Below, piece by piece: positions 24,252-35,500 of a stretch of 64,000 bases of DNA. Numbering within the stretch: the first letter of the stretch is position 1; every line of letters starts with the position of its first letter. Origin of the DNA: Paenibacillus sp. Soil787 (GTDB lineage: Bacteria > Bacillota > Bacilli > Paenibacillales > NBRC-103111); NCBI RefSeq assembly GCF_001429545.1, contig NZ_LMSP01000023.1, positions 396,675-460,674 on the forward strand. The letters are read 5' to 3'. A program made the translations under genes and the position numbers. The notes beneath the pieces are model-generated. The model ran no database searches, was not told where the DNA came from, and was given only the letters and a program-made list of their open reading frames with translations.

Positions 24252-25729
24252 GCGAAAACAACGTGAACGTGAAATCCGACGGCAAAGCTCTCATCTTTGA
24301 AATGAGCCATCCAGGTCGTGTCGCCTATTCGCTGCCTGAATCCGATGTGCCAGAAGTCAACTTGAACGATCTCTTGCCAGCCAAGTTTCAGCGTCAGAAC
24401 GAACCTGACCTGCCAGAAGTATATGAAGTAGACGTCATCCGTCACTATACGGCCCTTTCTCGTCGTAACTTCGGTATCGACAACGGCTTCTATCCGCTCG
24501 GTTCGTGTACGATGAAATACAACCCAAAAATCAACGAAGACGTAGCCCGCTTCCCTGGCTTCGCCAAAATACATCCATACCAACCGGAAGAATCGCTGCA
24601 AGGCGCGATGGAGCTGCTCTACAATCTCCAAAATGACCTTGAAGCTCTAACCGGTATGGACCGTGTAACCCTGCAGCCGGCGGCTGGCGCTCATGGCGAG
24701 TGGACCGGATTGATGATGATCCGCTCTTACCACGAGAGTCGCGGCGAGAAGCGGACCAAAGTCATCTGTCCCGACTCTGCGCACGGCACTAACCCTGCCA
24801 GCGCGACTGTTGCCGGGTTCGAAACCATAACCATCAAATCGGGCGAGCGCGGCCTCGTGAATCTCGATGAGCTTCGCAAAGCTGTTGGTCCCGATACCGC
24901 GGCGTTAATGCTAACGAATCCGAACACACTCGGCTTATTCGAAGAACAAATCGTCGAGATCGCTGAGATCGTGCATGCCGCAGGCGGACTGCTCTACTAT
25001 GACGGCGCTAACGCTAACGCCATTATGGGCATTACTCGCCCCGGCGACATGGGCTTCGACGTCGTGCATCTCAATCTGCACAAAACCATGAGCACCCCGC
25101 ACGGCGGTGGCGGACCTGGAGCAGGCCCCGTTGGCGTCAAAGAAAAGCTGATCCCATTCTTACCCACTCCACTCGTTGCGAAACGGGAAGACGGCAGCTT
25201 TAATTTCGACTACAACTACCCGCAAACGATCGGCCGCGTCAAAGGCTTCTACGGCAACTTCGGCATCCTTGTCCGTGCGTACACCTATATTCGTACACTC
25301 GGTCCAGAAGGGTTACGCAAAGTATCCGAGTTCGCTGTCTTGAATGCGAACTACATGCTTGCTAGACTGACACCATACTTTGATGTGCCTCATCCCCGCT
25401 TCTGTAAGCACGAATTCGTGCTTTCCGGTAACCGCCAGAAGAAGCTCGGTGTACGCACACTCGACATCGCCAAAAGATTGCTCGATTTCGGCTACCACCC
25501 GCCAACGATCTACTTCCCGCTCAGCGTTGAAGAATGCATCATGATCGAACCAACAGAAACCGAAAGCAAACAAACCTTAGACGAATTCATTGACACAATG
25601 ATCGCCATTTCCAAAGAAGTCGAAGAAAACCCGGATCTCGTCAAAAATGCTCCCTATACCACCGTCGTCAGCCGTATGGACGAAGCGCTTGCTGCCCGCA
25701 AGCCTGTCCTGAACTGTTCTTGCGGATAA
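24248..25729 (+). CDS. gcvPB: Glycine decarboxylase subunit 2 (P protein beta)
   Basis: A 493-residue C-terminal half of the split P protein. The PLP lysine is Lys279 in HLNLHKTMSTPHGGGGPG. Other hallmarks are GFYPLGSCTMKYNPK and PAAGAHGEWTGLMM. With GcvPA it forms the pyridoxal-phosphate enzyme that decarboxylates glycine and loads GcvH. Translation is coupled to gcvPA. It is last in the operon. Confidence 0.96.
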   Translation: MSENNVNVKSDGKALIFEMSHPGRVAYSLPESDVPEVNLNDLLPAKFQRQNEPDLPEVYEVDVIRHYTALSRRNFGIDNGFYPLGSCTMKYNPKINEDVARFPGFAKIHPYQPEESLQGAMELLYNLQNDLEALTGMDRVTLQPAAGAHGEWTGLMMIRSYHESRGEKRTKVICPDSAHGTNPASATVAGFETITIKSGERGLVNLDELRKAVGPDTAALMLTNPNTLGLFEEQIVEIAEIVHAAGGLLYYDGANANAIMGITRPGDMGFDVVHLNLHKTMSTPHGGGGPGAGPVGVKEKLIPFLPTPLVAKREDGSFNFDYNYPQTIGRVKGFYGNFGILVRAYTYIRTLGPEGLRKVSEFAVLNANYMLARLTPYFDVPHPRFCKHEFVLSGNRQKKLGVRTLDIAKRLLDFGYHPPTIYFPLSVEECIMIEPTETESKQTLDEFIDTMIAISKEVEENPDLVKNAPYTTVVSRMDEALAARKPVLNCSCG

Positions 25730-25745
25730 ATAACCAAGATACAAC

Positions 25746-25795
25746 AAACCCGCCATTCAAGCTGTTTCAGCAGCTGAAGTGGCGGGTTTTATTTA
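25746..25795 (+). terminator. Terminator of the gcv operon
   Basis: AACCCGCCA/TGGCGGGTT closing stem with inner TTCA..GCTG/CAGC..TGAA pairing and a following TTTTATTT. Confidence 0.9.
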
Positions 25796-26365
25796 TCTTC
25801 CTATTTGCACTATCCCTTTTACTCAGAAAGGAAGAGTAATTGGTTTAGCAGTGCTATATAATTGATGTATATAGTTCGTTGTCGTCGGGGCGGAGCGTTA
25901 TCATATCTTTCTGGAATGCTTTTGATTTACGTTAGTACGAATCAGGATAGTTCTATGTAGTTTCGATAGTTCCACGAAATGCAATAATTACCATTTTTAT
26001 CCATTTGATTCTGTTGTTCAATGAACTTTTTCTTGTCTCCTTTCTTCCCATTCAGTCCTTTTCAAAAACATTTTTCTGTGCAGTCTACAAAATTACCTCT
26101 TTAGCTTCTTCGAACATGAACCAAAGGGATAGTACACATAAAAATTCTCAATCAAGACTAACTCCCCTCACCACGTCTATCCTGAACCAAGGGGATAGTG
26201 CCTGTAAGGTTAAACATATAGCAAAGCCACCACCAATCGGATTCACTTATACAAGCATGATCCCTGACTATTTTGCATATAACGTACGACAGTGAACGGT
26301 CGCAATACGAACGCGGCTGAACTGTTATTTCATAGTATATGGATTATTTAAGAGGAGCGTTTTTT
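25796..26365. other. Intergenic region without a supported gene
   Basis: 570 bp. It contains the short direct repeat GAACCAAAGGGATAGT / GAACCAAGGGGATAGT near 26117 and 26181 and an open frame (26005-26295) with no ribosome-binding site and no protein-like composition. I see no RNA gene. Confidence 0.5.
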
Positions 26366-28603
26366 ATGACAAAACCATGGTTTTATCGGCTTTTATTCTC
26401 CTATTTGCCTGTTTTTTTCATGATCACTTCCGTGCTCATTGTGCTTATTATTCTTTCGATCAGTCAACTGTCCAAAAAAGAAGCTGAAAATGCCAATAAA
26501 ACGTATGCTTTACATATCATGCAGTCGGTTGACTATGCCTTGAAGACGATAGACGAATATGTGATTAAGGAACTGCAGACAAATAAGCGAATTGACCAGT
26601 TTTTTGATAACAAATTTGAGGGAAATCCTTATTACTCGGCTTATGAAGTCACGGAATTGATTCGGGGGATGATGAATTACAACAAGTTTATTGATTCGGT
26701 TTATTTTTACCGTGCTTCCGATCAAATGGTCATTAGTCCAAATACGATGATAACGGCAGACCGTTTCGGCGATAAAGTGTTCATAGAAGAGATGATGAAG
26801 AGCCCTTCTCAATATCAGCTGACGAATCAGCGGATCTTTAAAGAGTTTGCTGAGATGGATCAACGTAAAGCCGTCATTTCTTTAGTACGAAAGATTCCTC
26901 TGTTATCCGGGCAAAAAGGCATCGTCGTTGTCAATATCAGTATGGATTCTATTGCAAGAATGGTCGGTGATATGTCCAATTCAAAGATCAGTTTCATCGA
27001 GGTATACGATCCCGAAGGCAAACAGCTGATGGCATCCGGAAATACAGATGGAGCAGTAGGATCTAGGAAAAGAGGGTCTGAGCTGACCCGAATCCATTCC
27101 ACTTATACAAACTGGGAATACCGAAGCGGTCTCAACGATGACTATTTATTTACCTTCACTTCTGTATTCTCCTACGTATGGATCGGATTGGGACTAGTTA
27201 TGGTTGTCCTCGGCGGGATCTGGATGACCTATGTGACATATCGCAATTATCGGCCGATTAAGTTGATTATGTCCCGTATCCATACTTATTCCGAACTGAA
27301 GTCGATGGGCGCCCCTGGCAAGAAACAAGACGAATTCCAGTATATTGACCGGGCCATAGGCAATCTTATGGAGTTATCCAGCCGCTATGAGAAACAGCAT
27401 GAGGAAGACATCGTATTCAGGCGGCGGCACTTTTTCAAAGAATGGCTGGAAGGCAGCCGGGCGGTCGATTATGAAGACTGGAAAACTGAGATGAATCGGC
27501 TGCAATTGCCTTCTGGCTTTGGTCAGCTTGCTGCAGCGGTCATCGAGATGGATAAGTATATGGAAGTATGCAGAATGTTCTCTCAAAAGGATCAAGAACT
27601 GCTGAAATTTGTACTAGGCCGTGTTGTTTACGAAACGGCTGAACCGCTTGGCCTGACTGTATGGGCGGAATGGACGGCTACACACAGGCTGAGTGTCGTG
27701 ATATTTGCTGATCACGATACCAAAAACAGCGAGAAGCTCGCGGCTAATCTTTGTGAGAATGTACGCTCCTGGGTCGAGCAGCATCTACATTTCCGCATTA
27801 CGCTCGGTGTCGGGCATATGGTTGGACAAGTTCAAGAGCTTGTTCATTCTTACGAGGCTGCTGTCCATGTTCTTCGCTTTAAATCGACTTTAGGAACGAA
27901 TCGAGTTCTGTATCATTGGGAATCCGAGGCGTCCGCAGAGAAGGAAATGTATAAGCATTTGCCCCTGGTCAAATCACTGGCTCAGTCATTTCGCTTGGGG
28001 GACAAGGGTTGGAAGCCGGCCTTGGAGCAACTTTTCACCGAATTAAAAGTCGGGTTATTCTCATACGATGAGATCCGCAATCTCATGAATTATTTGGTTT
28101 ATCATTTACACCGGGAGATGATGGAGCTCTCAGCTGAGATCCAAGAGTTATGGAATATGGCGCTGCCTCAGTTGAACGATGCCATTGAACATTTCGATAC
28201 GATCGAAGACGTGTATGCGGAGTGGTTTCATATGTTAGAAGAAGTCTCGCAGCGGATGGCTGCTATTCGCGAAGACAGAAGCACACATGCGGTAATGACC
28301 CAAGTTCGCACCTACGTGGAGAGCCATTATGCAGACCCAGAGTTATCGCTTACCTCTCTAAGCGAGCAGTTTCAGCTTCATGCCTCGCATGTCAGTCGTG
28401 CATTCAAAGAGGAGTTTGGCGAAAAATTCGTCGATTATCTCGTTAAGATCCGGATGGAACAAGCGAAAAAGCTGCTCCAAAGCAGCCGTGACTCCGTCCA
28501 GGATATTGGGAGCATGGTTGGATACACGCATGCGATATCGTTTATACGCGCCTTCAAGAAGTATACGGGCGTTACGCCCGGCGATTATCGTAAGCAAGAG
28601 TAA
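26366..28603 (+). CDS. Membrane-bound AraC-family regulator (YesN/YtdP-like)
   Basis: 745 residues. A transmembrane helix near residues 10-35, an extracytoplasmic sensor of about 230 residues and a second helix (YVWIGLGLVMVVLGGIWMTY) are followed by a linker and a C-terminal AraC double HTH (LTSLSEQFQLHASHVSRAFK, VQDIGSMVGYTHAISFIRAF). Such regulators sense sugars outside the cell and activate adjacent Lpl-type transporters. ATG 26366 has AAGAGGAG about 9 nt upstream. Next comes the ABC transporter at 28818, its probable target. Confidence 0.9.
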   Translation: MTKPWFYRLLFSYLPVFFMITSVLIVLIILSISQLSKKEAENANKTYALHIMQSVDYALKTIDEYVIKELQTNKRIDQFFDNKFEGNPYYSAYEVTELIRGMMNYNKFIDSVYFYRASDQMVISPNTMITADRFGDKVFIEEMMKSPSQYQLTNQRIFKEFAEMDQRKAVISLVRKIPLLSGQKGIVVVNISMDSIARMVGDMSNSKISFIEVYDPEGKQLMASGNTDGAVGSRKRGSELTRIHSTYTNWEYRSGLNDDYLFTFTSVFSYVWIGLGLVMVVLGGIWMTYVTYRNYRPIKLIMSRIHTYSELKSMGAPGKKQDEFQYIDRAIGNLMELSSRYEKQHEEDIVFRRRHFFKEWLEGSRAVDYEDWKTEMNRLQLPSGFGQLAAAVIEMDKYMEVCRMFSQKDQELLKFVLGRVVYETAEPLGLTVWAEWTATHRLSVVIFADHDTKNSEKLAANLCENVRSWVEQHLHFRITLGVGHMVGQVQELVHSYEAAVHVLRFKSTLGTNRVLYHWESEASAEKEMYKHLPLVKSLAQSFRLGDKGWKPALEQLFTELKVGLFSYDEIRNLMNYLVYHLHREMMELSAEIQELWNMALPQLNDAIEHFDTIEDVYAEWFHMLEEVSQRMAAIREDRSTHAVMTQVRTYVESHYADPELSLTSLSEQFQLHASHVSRAFKEEFGEKFVDYLVKIRMEQAKKLLQSSRDSVQDIGSMVGYTHAISFIRAFKKYTGVTPGDYRKQE

Positions 28604-28817
28604 TTATGCCTTTTTTCAAGAAAAGTATATCGTTAATTGTTGTTTATTCGCCTCTGCATCACATCCACAAAAGCCTTGTACAGCAAGGGGTTACAAAAGA
28701 GTTTATTCGCTAATTCATGTATATTGAGAACGATTGCGCTTCTAGGGTACATTGATTCCATCGACGGCAAGCGAGCAAAAGATGGTTCAATTTATACACT
28801 AAAGGAGGTGACAAACG

Positions 28818-29795
28818 ATGCCACATACACCGCTAGACAACATTCAATCAGCCCCCATGATTTCTACACGAAGATTTATCCACGATGCCGCCAAGTCGCA
28901 ACCCCGTCGTCGTTTCAAGCAAAATATGCCGCTGTTGATTATGTTTGTACCGGTTATCGCTTACTTTATTATTTTTAAATATTTTCCAATATTGGGGAAC
29001 ATCATCGCCTTCAAGAACTATAACTTGATGGATGGCATATGGGGTAGCCCATGGGTCGGTCTAAAGCATTTCAAGGCCCTTTTCACCCAACCCCAGACGC
29101 TGACCATCATCCGCAACACCGTCACATTGAGCTTATTAAGTATTGTCGCTGGATTTCCATTTCCGATTATCATTGCCATCTTACTGAATGAAGTTCGCGC
29201 CATGCGGTTCAAACGAATTGTACAGACACTGATCTATATCCCTCACTTCTTCTCTTGGGTTATTGTCGGAGGTATAGTTGTTACAATATTCTCCCAGCAA
29301 TCCGGTATCGTTAACAAGCTGCTCACGCTATGGACGGGTCACACAACTGCTTTCTTGTATCAGGAGCATAGCTGGATAGCTATCTTCCTCGGCTCGGGGA
29401 TTTGGAAGGAAGCCGGTTGGGGAGCGATCATTTATCTGGCTGCACTTACCACGATCGATACGCATCTGTATGAAGCAGCCAGCATCGACGGTGCGTCCAA
29501 ATGGAAGCAGATCTGGCATGTCACGCTTCCCGGCATTCGCAGCACGATTATTCTCATGCTGATTCTGAGTATGGGGAATGTCATGGAAGTCGGGTTTGAC
29601 CATGTGTACACGCTCCAAAATGCAGCCGTTTCGGATGTCTCGAATGTCATCAGCACCTATATCTTTATTGTGGGTGTCCAGGGAGGACAGTTCAGTTTTA
29701 CGACGGCGGTCGGGTTGTTTGAATCTCTGGTCGGCTTCTTCTTCGTCGTCCTTGCGAATCAACTTGCCCGTAAATTCGATCAAGGACTGTGGTAA
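28818..29795 (+). CDS. Carbohydrate ABC transporter permease (LplB-like)
   Basis: A 325-residue membrane protein with about six helices. The EAA loop reads YEAASIDGASKWKQIWHVTL. It begins with a polar 40-residue leader, common in LplB/YtcP-type permeases for oligosaccharides. AAAGGAGGTG lies before ATG 28818. With the permease at 29814 and lipoprotein at 30756 it forms an importer lacking its own ATPase, which in this family is supplied by a shared MsmX-like protein elsewhere. Confidence 0.92.
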   Translation: MPHTPLDNIQSAPMISTRRFIHDAAKSQPRRRFKQNMPLLIMFVPVIAYFIIFKYFPILGNIIAFKNYNLMDGIWGSPWVGLKHFKALFTQPQTLTIIRNTVTLSLLSIVAGFPFPIIIAILLNEVRAMRFKRIVQTLIYIPHFFSWVIVGGIVVTIFSQQSGIVNKLLTLWTGHTTAFLYQEHSWIAIFLGSGIWKEAGWGAIIYLAALTTIDTHLYEAASIDGASKWKQIWHVTLPGIRSTIILMLILSMGNVMEVGFDHVYTLQNAAVSDVSNVISTYIFIVGVQGGQFSFTTAVGLFESLVGFFFVVLANQLARKFDQGLW

Positions 29796-29813
29796 GAAAG
29801 GAGCCTCCCCGTC

Positions 29814-30689
29814 ATGAAACCAGCATGGGATGAGAAAATCTTTTACACGATCAATTATATGTTCCTAGGCCTTGCAGCTCTAAGCTGCGTTCTTCCCTTG
29901 ATGCATATCGTATCTTTATCTCTGAGCAGCTATCAGGCGATTGTATCAGGGCATGTGACCCTGTGGCCGCAAGGCTGGACTGTAGAAGCGTACAAAGCCT
30001 TATATGTTGGCACGAATATGGTCAAAGCGTTTCGTAATAGTATCGTAATTACTGTTATAGGCGTTGTGCTTAGCATGTGGTTTACGATTATGGCGGCTTA
30101 CCCTTTAGCCAAGAAATATTTCTATGCGCGTCGCTTTTTTACACTGGCCATCGTATTTACCATGCTGTTCGGAACACCGTTAATTCCTCTGTTCCTGATC
30201 GTGAAAGGTCTCGGCTTACTGGATACTTACGGCGCTATATGGATGCCGGGACTGATCAGCGCGTTCAATATGCTTGTGCTTCGGACCTTTTTTATGAATG
30301 TGCCTGAAGAGCTTGAAGAGGCAGCGCGCATGGATGGCTGTGGAGAATGGAGACTTCTCACCCGGATTATTCTCCCTTTATCCCTGCCCGTCTTGGCTAC
30401 GTTGACTTTATTCTATGGCGTCGGCTATTGGAATTCATTCTTACACGTACTTATGTTTATCAATGACAGCACACGGATGAATCTGGCGGTTATGATTCAA
30501 CAGATGGTCGCCAGCCAATCGATTCTTCAAGAGCTTAATTCGGTGAGGCCGGATGATTTGCAGCAAATGACACCAGAATCCATTAAAGCGGCCGGCGTGA
30601 TTGTACTCATTGTGCCTATGCTGATCGTTTATCCATTTTTACAGAAGTATTTTGTTAAAGGCGTCATGATCGGCGCGATTAAAGGATAA
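29814..30689 (+). CDS. Carbohydrate ABC transporter permease (LplC/YtcP-like)
   Basis: A 291-residue second permease. About six helices are visible; the EAA loop reads LEEAARMDGCGEWRLLTRII. The C-terminus KYFVKGVMIGAIKG is the usual ending of this subgroup. It lies 18 bp downstream of the first permease, in the same operon. Confidence 0.93.
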   Translation: MKPAWDEKIFYTINYMFLGLAALSCVLPLMHIVSLSLSSYQAIVSGHVTLWPQGWTVEAYKALYVGTNMVKAFRNSIVITVIGVVLSMWFTIMAAYPLAKKYFYARRFFTLAIVFTMLFGTPLIPLFLIVKGLGLLDTYGAIWMPGLISAFNMLVLRTFFMNVPEELEEAARMDGCGEWRLLTRIILPLSLPVLATLTLFYGVGYWNSFLHVLMFINDSTRMNLAVMIQQMVASQSILQELNSVRPDDLQQMTPESIKAAGVIVLIVPMLIVYPFLQKYFVKGVMIGAIKG

Positions 30690-30755
30690 CACGAACGGCG
30701 ACTCATTTTAACTAGAACTGTTTTAGGAAACGAATTATTTAAGGGGGGTATATCC

Positions 30756-32429
30756 ATGTCTATGTTACGTAAGAATCATCGGAAAGCTCATCTGTTCACG
30801 TTAGCTTTAATCGCAGTATTAGCAGGCTGCTCCACAGCCAAAGTCAACGATCCAGGGACATCGTCAAGCCCGAATGCGACCCCAGCACCCGAACCGGCTA
30901 AAAGAGGAGCAATCCATGTTTCCGTCTATGATCGGGGCAATATTCCTCCGGAGGAAGGCAACTGGGATAAAAACCGTTGGGTGGAGTGGATCAACAAGAA
31001 CGGTCCTGTCGATGTGAAATATACACCCGTTCCCCGCTGGGAATCGTTCCCGAAATTTAATGCTTTGCTTGCCTCTGGAAGCGCGCCGGATTTGATTCTG
31101 GAGTATGATGCCAACTATAGGAACAGCTGGTATTCGCAGAAGCTGCTGATGCCGATCGATGAGATGATTGACAAGTACAGCACGAACTACAAGCAAATTC
31201 TGGAGAAATACCCGCTGCTGCGTAAGATTGGAACGAAAGAAGACGGCAAGTTGTATGAAATCGGGCGTTTGAATGTCGTCGCCCCGCATCATCGTCTCTT
31301 AATCCGTGAGGATTGGCTCCAGAAGCTGAACCTCCAAGTCCCGACTACGACTGAGGAATTGTATAACGTAGCCAAAGCATTCGTGACCCAGGATCCAGAC
31401 GGCAACGGTAAAAAGGATACCTTCGGTATCAACCTGAGCGGCGTCGGCTTCTCCGTGATCAGCCATATCTTCGGTCGTTCGATCGATTGGGCCGAGCAAA
31501 ACGGTAACTTTGTACATGATTGGGAACGCCTCCAAGCATCCGTAGAATTCCAGAAGCGTTTGTTTGACGACGGTTTAGTCGATAAGGATTTTCTCACAGA
31601 TAAAAACGGACAAAAAGGCATCCAAGATTTCATGAACGGAAAATTAGGGATTTTCGCGATCGACAGTGCATGGTTTACCATTTCGAACTATGAAACTTTG
31701 AAGAAGAACAACCCTACGGCTAAGGTCATTCCGATGGCTTTACCGAAGAGCCAATTCGGGCAGTTCAGCCCGATTATCAGCACACCTGTGCAAATGGTCG
31801 GTGTCGTCAATGCCAAAGCGAAGGATCCGAAAGCGATTATGCAATATATTGACTGGATGGTGGATCCAGAGCATGCAAGCTTGCTGAAGAATGGTATTGA
31901 GGGTACACATTCGCAAAAAGGCTCGAATGGCTGTTTGCAGCCTATCGATACGGAGAAAAATAAGAAAGAGCTGTACACCGACGATCTGAATATGATGAGA
32001 TCCGATTTGCTGCTGGGCAAATGCGCGGAAGTGTATCTGGTGAACTTGCGCCCAGAAGTGCCAACCCAGAAAGAACTGCTCGATATCAACCTCAAATCCA
32101 AAGAAATTTATATCAATAAAGATCGTCCTATTCCTTCGCTCGGCTACGACTTCTTACCTGTATTGCCTGATGATCTGCAAGCGATTGTCAAAAGCACAAG
32201 CAAATCCAACAACATCGATAAAGGCGACATCTGGTTGAAAGCTTTGGTCGGCGGCACTGGCTATACCGCACAGCAAGCTGTGAAGGATGCCAAGGATGTA
32301 TGGGAAAAAGCAGGCGGCAAGCAAGTCGACGATTATTACGCCAAATGGTATGAGAACAACAAAACCAAAGCGTTTAGTATCGATGATCTGTACAAATTTG
32401 CTGAACAATCTCAGAAAGAGCTGAAATAG
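30756..32429 (+). CDS. Extracellular solute-binding lipoprotein (LplA/YtcQ-like)
   Basis: A 557-residue lipoprotein with lipobox LAGCS. It has the long-form oligosaccharide-binding protein pattern (FNALLASGSAPDLILEYDAN, EDGKLYEIGR, DGNGKKDTFGINL). It delivers sugar fragments to the two permeases before it. AAGGGGGG precedes ATG 30756. The enzyme encoded downstream probably generates its ligand. Confidence 0.92.
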   Translation: MSMLRKNHRKAHLFTLALIAVLAGCSTAKVNDPGTSSSPNATPAPEPAKRGAIHVSVYDRGNIPPEEGNWDKNRWVEWINKNGPVDVKYTPVPRWESFPKFNALLASGSAPDLILEYDANYRNSWYSQKLLMPIDEMIDKYSTNYKQILEKYPLLRKIGTKEDGKLYEIGRLNVVAPHHRLLIREDWLQKLNLQVPTTTEELYNVAKAFVTQDPDGNGKKDTFGINLSGVGFSVISHIFGRSIDWAEQNGNFVHDWERLQASVEFQKRLFDDGLVDKDFLTDKNGQKGIQDFMNGKLGIFAIDSAWFTISNYETLKKNNPTAKVIPMALPKSQFGQFSPIISTPVQMVGVVNAKAKDPKAIMQYIDWMVDPEHASLLKNGIEGTHSQKGSNGCLQPIDTEKNKKELYTDDLNMMRSDLLLGKCAEVYLVNLRPEVPTQKELLDINLKSKEIYINKDRPIPSLGYDFLPVLPDDLQAIVKSTSKSNNIDKGDIWLKALVGGTGYTAQQAVKDAKDVWEKAGGKQVDDYYAKWYENNKTKAFSIDDLYKFAEQSQKELK

Positions 32430-32442
32430 AACGAAGGAGGAG

Positions 32443-32474
32443 CGGCGCTCCAAGTTAGATGTATCGGAGCGCCG
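32443..32474 (+). terminator. Intercistronic GC-rich hairpin
   Basis: A perfect 9-bp stem, CGGCGCTCC/GGAGCGCCG, with a 14-nt loop, between the lipoprotein and the secreted enzyme. No T run follows, so it more likely protects the lipoprotein mRNA 3' end or attenuates transcription than fully terminates it. Confidence 0.7.
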
Positions 32475-32543
32475 TCTACACATGACGTGGACCCCGGATA
32501 GGATTAGGGAATCCTATTGATAATCTCGTTCATGGAGGTAATT

Positions 32544-35500
32544 ATGAGATCCCTACAAAAGTCAAAACTCCTTGTTTCAGTCCTTCTGTCGGCGATCATT
32601 GCTTCACTGTTTCCTTTCTTTCCAGCGCATCGTGCAGCTGCGGCTGCAGCCGGTATTACCCAAGACTATTGGAACAACGTTCCTGGAGGGAAGGTGGAAC
32701 AGATTCCTGTAAAGACGCCTCCATCGGGTTCGAGGTTGCTCGCTAACTTCGAGACGCCGAACAATACGGGGGATCTTTATGGTTCTCGCATTTACGGTTT
32801 TCTGACGCCGCCAGTCACCGGAGGCTATACCTTCTGGATTGCAGCGGATGACAGCTCCGAGCTATGGCTGAGTCCTGATGGCGATCCTGCGCACAAAGAG
32901 AAGATAGCGTCTAATACCGTCTTCGCCAAGCCCAGAGAGTGGGAAAAATCGCCAACTCAGAAATCAGTGGTCATTCAGCTAGCCAGCGGGAAAAGGTATT
33001 ATATCGAGGCGCTGCACAAAGAAAACACCTCGAATGACAATTTGGCTGTCGCCTGGCAAGGGCCGGGAATTGCCCAACAGGTGATACCTGGCACTTACCT
33101 GACACCCTATGTGCTGCCTGATGCACCAACAAATCCCGTGCAGGATGATACAGCGAATACATTCGGATGGACACCTATTCCCGGTTATCCGGATGTGGCA
33201 GCCTATGAATACAGCACAGATCGCGGTTACACGTGGCAAACCGTGACAACGAACCCGCTTCAACTGGACAATATCAATTACACGACGGGACAAATACAAG
33301 TTCGGTTGAAAGAAACGACAGCGCAGCCTGCCGGAAAGATCCTGTATTCAACCGCCTTTTATACGCTAACTACCGTGGAACAGCCTGCGCCAGTTTATAC
33401 AACGCTTTGGAAAATCGGGCTTGATAATCAGCTCTCAACTGAATTTAGTGATTATAAATCAACACCCGTCGAGTCCTTCAACCTTCCTTCTGACTGGGCC
33501 ACTCGCACAGATTGGAGTTCAGTGTCTAAAGGACTGAAGCTTAATCGCAACGGTTCTATGGTTATTACTTACAACTTAGCTGCGATCCCGGAACATGGCG
33601 TGCAGTTCAGCTTCAGGAGCTTGGATGCGTATGTATCCGTTCCGCAATTAGCTGTATTTTCCAATGATACGATGGCCGGATTAATCCAGATTGTCGGCTT
33701 GAGCGGCGGGAATACGACTCGGAAATTTAAAGAAACTTACGAGCTTTATATTCCTAAGGAAATGCTGAAGGTTGGATCTAATGAACTGAAGCTGTCTTTG
33801 GATCGAGGCTTGTATGCGGGAACTGAAGGTGATGAATATCATTGGTTTGAATGGGACTATGCCAAACTTGAGGCACTCGGGGCTCCGGCTGCTGAACCGA
33901 TTCATGGGCGGTATATCCATCTAGGAACAGCGCTTGTCTCTCATGTTTTGAAGGATCGCGATTTGCAAACGATGGAAGTAACGAAATGGCTTGGACTCGC
34001 CTATAGCGGGAACGTCATTCGTTCCAGTCAATTCTCGCGGGAATGGCTGACTGCCTTGCGCGATTTGAATTTGGCACCCGTCCTTCTGCCATTCGGAGCC
34101 TTTATCAGGGATCCTGAGCTTTCTTCGGGGGTTGTCCCTGAGAAGCTCAAAGAGTACTACAACAATCTCATTGCAGAAAATGGGGATTTATTCGAATACT
34201 TGGAGCTTGATAATGAACCCGGCGTGTTCAACAATGCTTTTGCTGCCGATTTGGCTCTTGCCAAGTATGTTAGTGAACAGAAGCCTTTGCTAAACCCATG
34301 GCTGAAAGTGGTTGCGCCTGGCTGGGCCTACTGGCCCACCAAAGGAATTCCCGATGGCTGGGAGCGCGATCCTGCCTATCGCAGACAGATTGAAGACTAT
34401 ACCGATATGACGAACGGCCACAGCTATACCTTAAGCGGGATCTCGAGCGGTGAGGGAGGCGCAGTCGTTGAGACGTTAAAGACGTTTCCTGAATATCAGG
34501 GTGACGGAATGGCAAAGCCGATGATGATGAGTGAAACGGGAGCTAATGATTTTCATACCGACAATAACCGTTACGATACGTTCACACATCGTTTCGCCTC
34601 CATCTTTGATCGGGAAACGCGCAGTACCATCGGCTATCTCGATTACATTATGCAGCATGCGGCTTACTTCCGAGAGTACAGCTTGCTCAAAGAAGACATC
34701 GAGATGAAATCCGCTGACGATGCCGAAGCATGGATCAACTCGAGCGATCCCGATGAAACGCGTTTGAAGGTTTTCCGCCGCTTAGCGCTAGCCTACAGTA
34801 CGCATGGCAAACCGCTCCCTTATGTGTATACAAATCAGAGCGAGCTTGCCGGGAAAAAAGCTTATTTCCGCGCGGTGGATACATCAAGTCTTAGTGTGAG
34901 CGCTACCAACGCAAAATCCAATAAAATTCTGCTCAATTTTGTTAATTTTGAAACGACACCGGTCACGATGAACGTCCATGTCACACTGCCTATTAACGCT
35001 CAGTATGCAGCAGAACGCTTTGGCGCAGGCAACACGTATGCGGCTGCACGCAGTTTCGCGACCATTGACGCCGCTTCGGGCGCGCAGTTATCGGAAACAC
35101 TTCAGCCGGGCGAAGCCGTGCAGTTTATTTTGACCCCGTTAGAACATCTAGCACCAAGCAAGCCTACGCTGCAAGCTCGGGCCGTTTCGTACAAACAAAT
35201 CAAGCTGACTTGGCAGCCTTCTACGGATAATGCAGAAGTAGCCGGGTATAAACTCTATGATAACGGCGTATTGCTAGCTAAGCTGCCAAAAGCCGTAACC
35301 CGTTATTCGCACCAAGACGTTAGACCGGAAAGCGCACACTCTTATACGCTGATCGCTTATGATGACTCGGGCAACGAATCCGTACCAAGCGATCCTTTAG
35401 CCATATCCTCCTTAGCATTGCCGGCATCTCCTTTTACCGCTACGTCTACGGGAGCTCTGCATGTTGAAGCAGAGCAAACGGAGCTGGAAGGAGTGACCCA

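Noticed and set aside
26005..26295. 96-codon ORF upstream of the membrane AraC regulator
   Set aside because: No ribosome-binding site, no family resemblance and composition like noncoding DNA.
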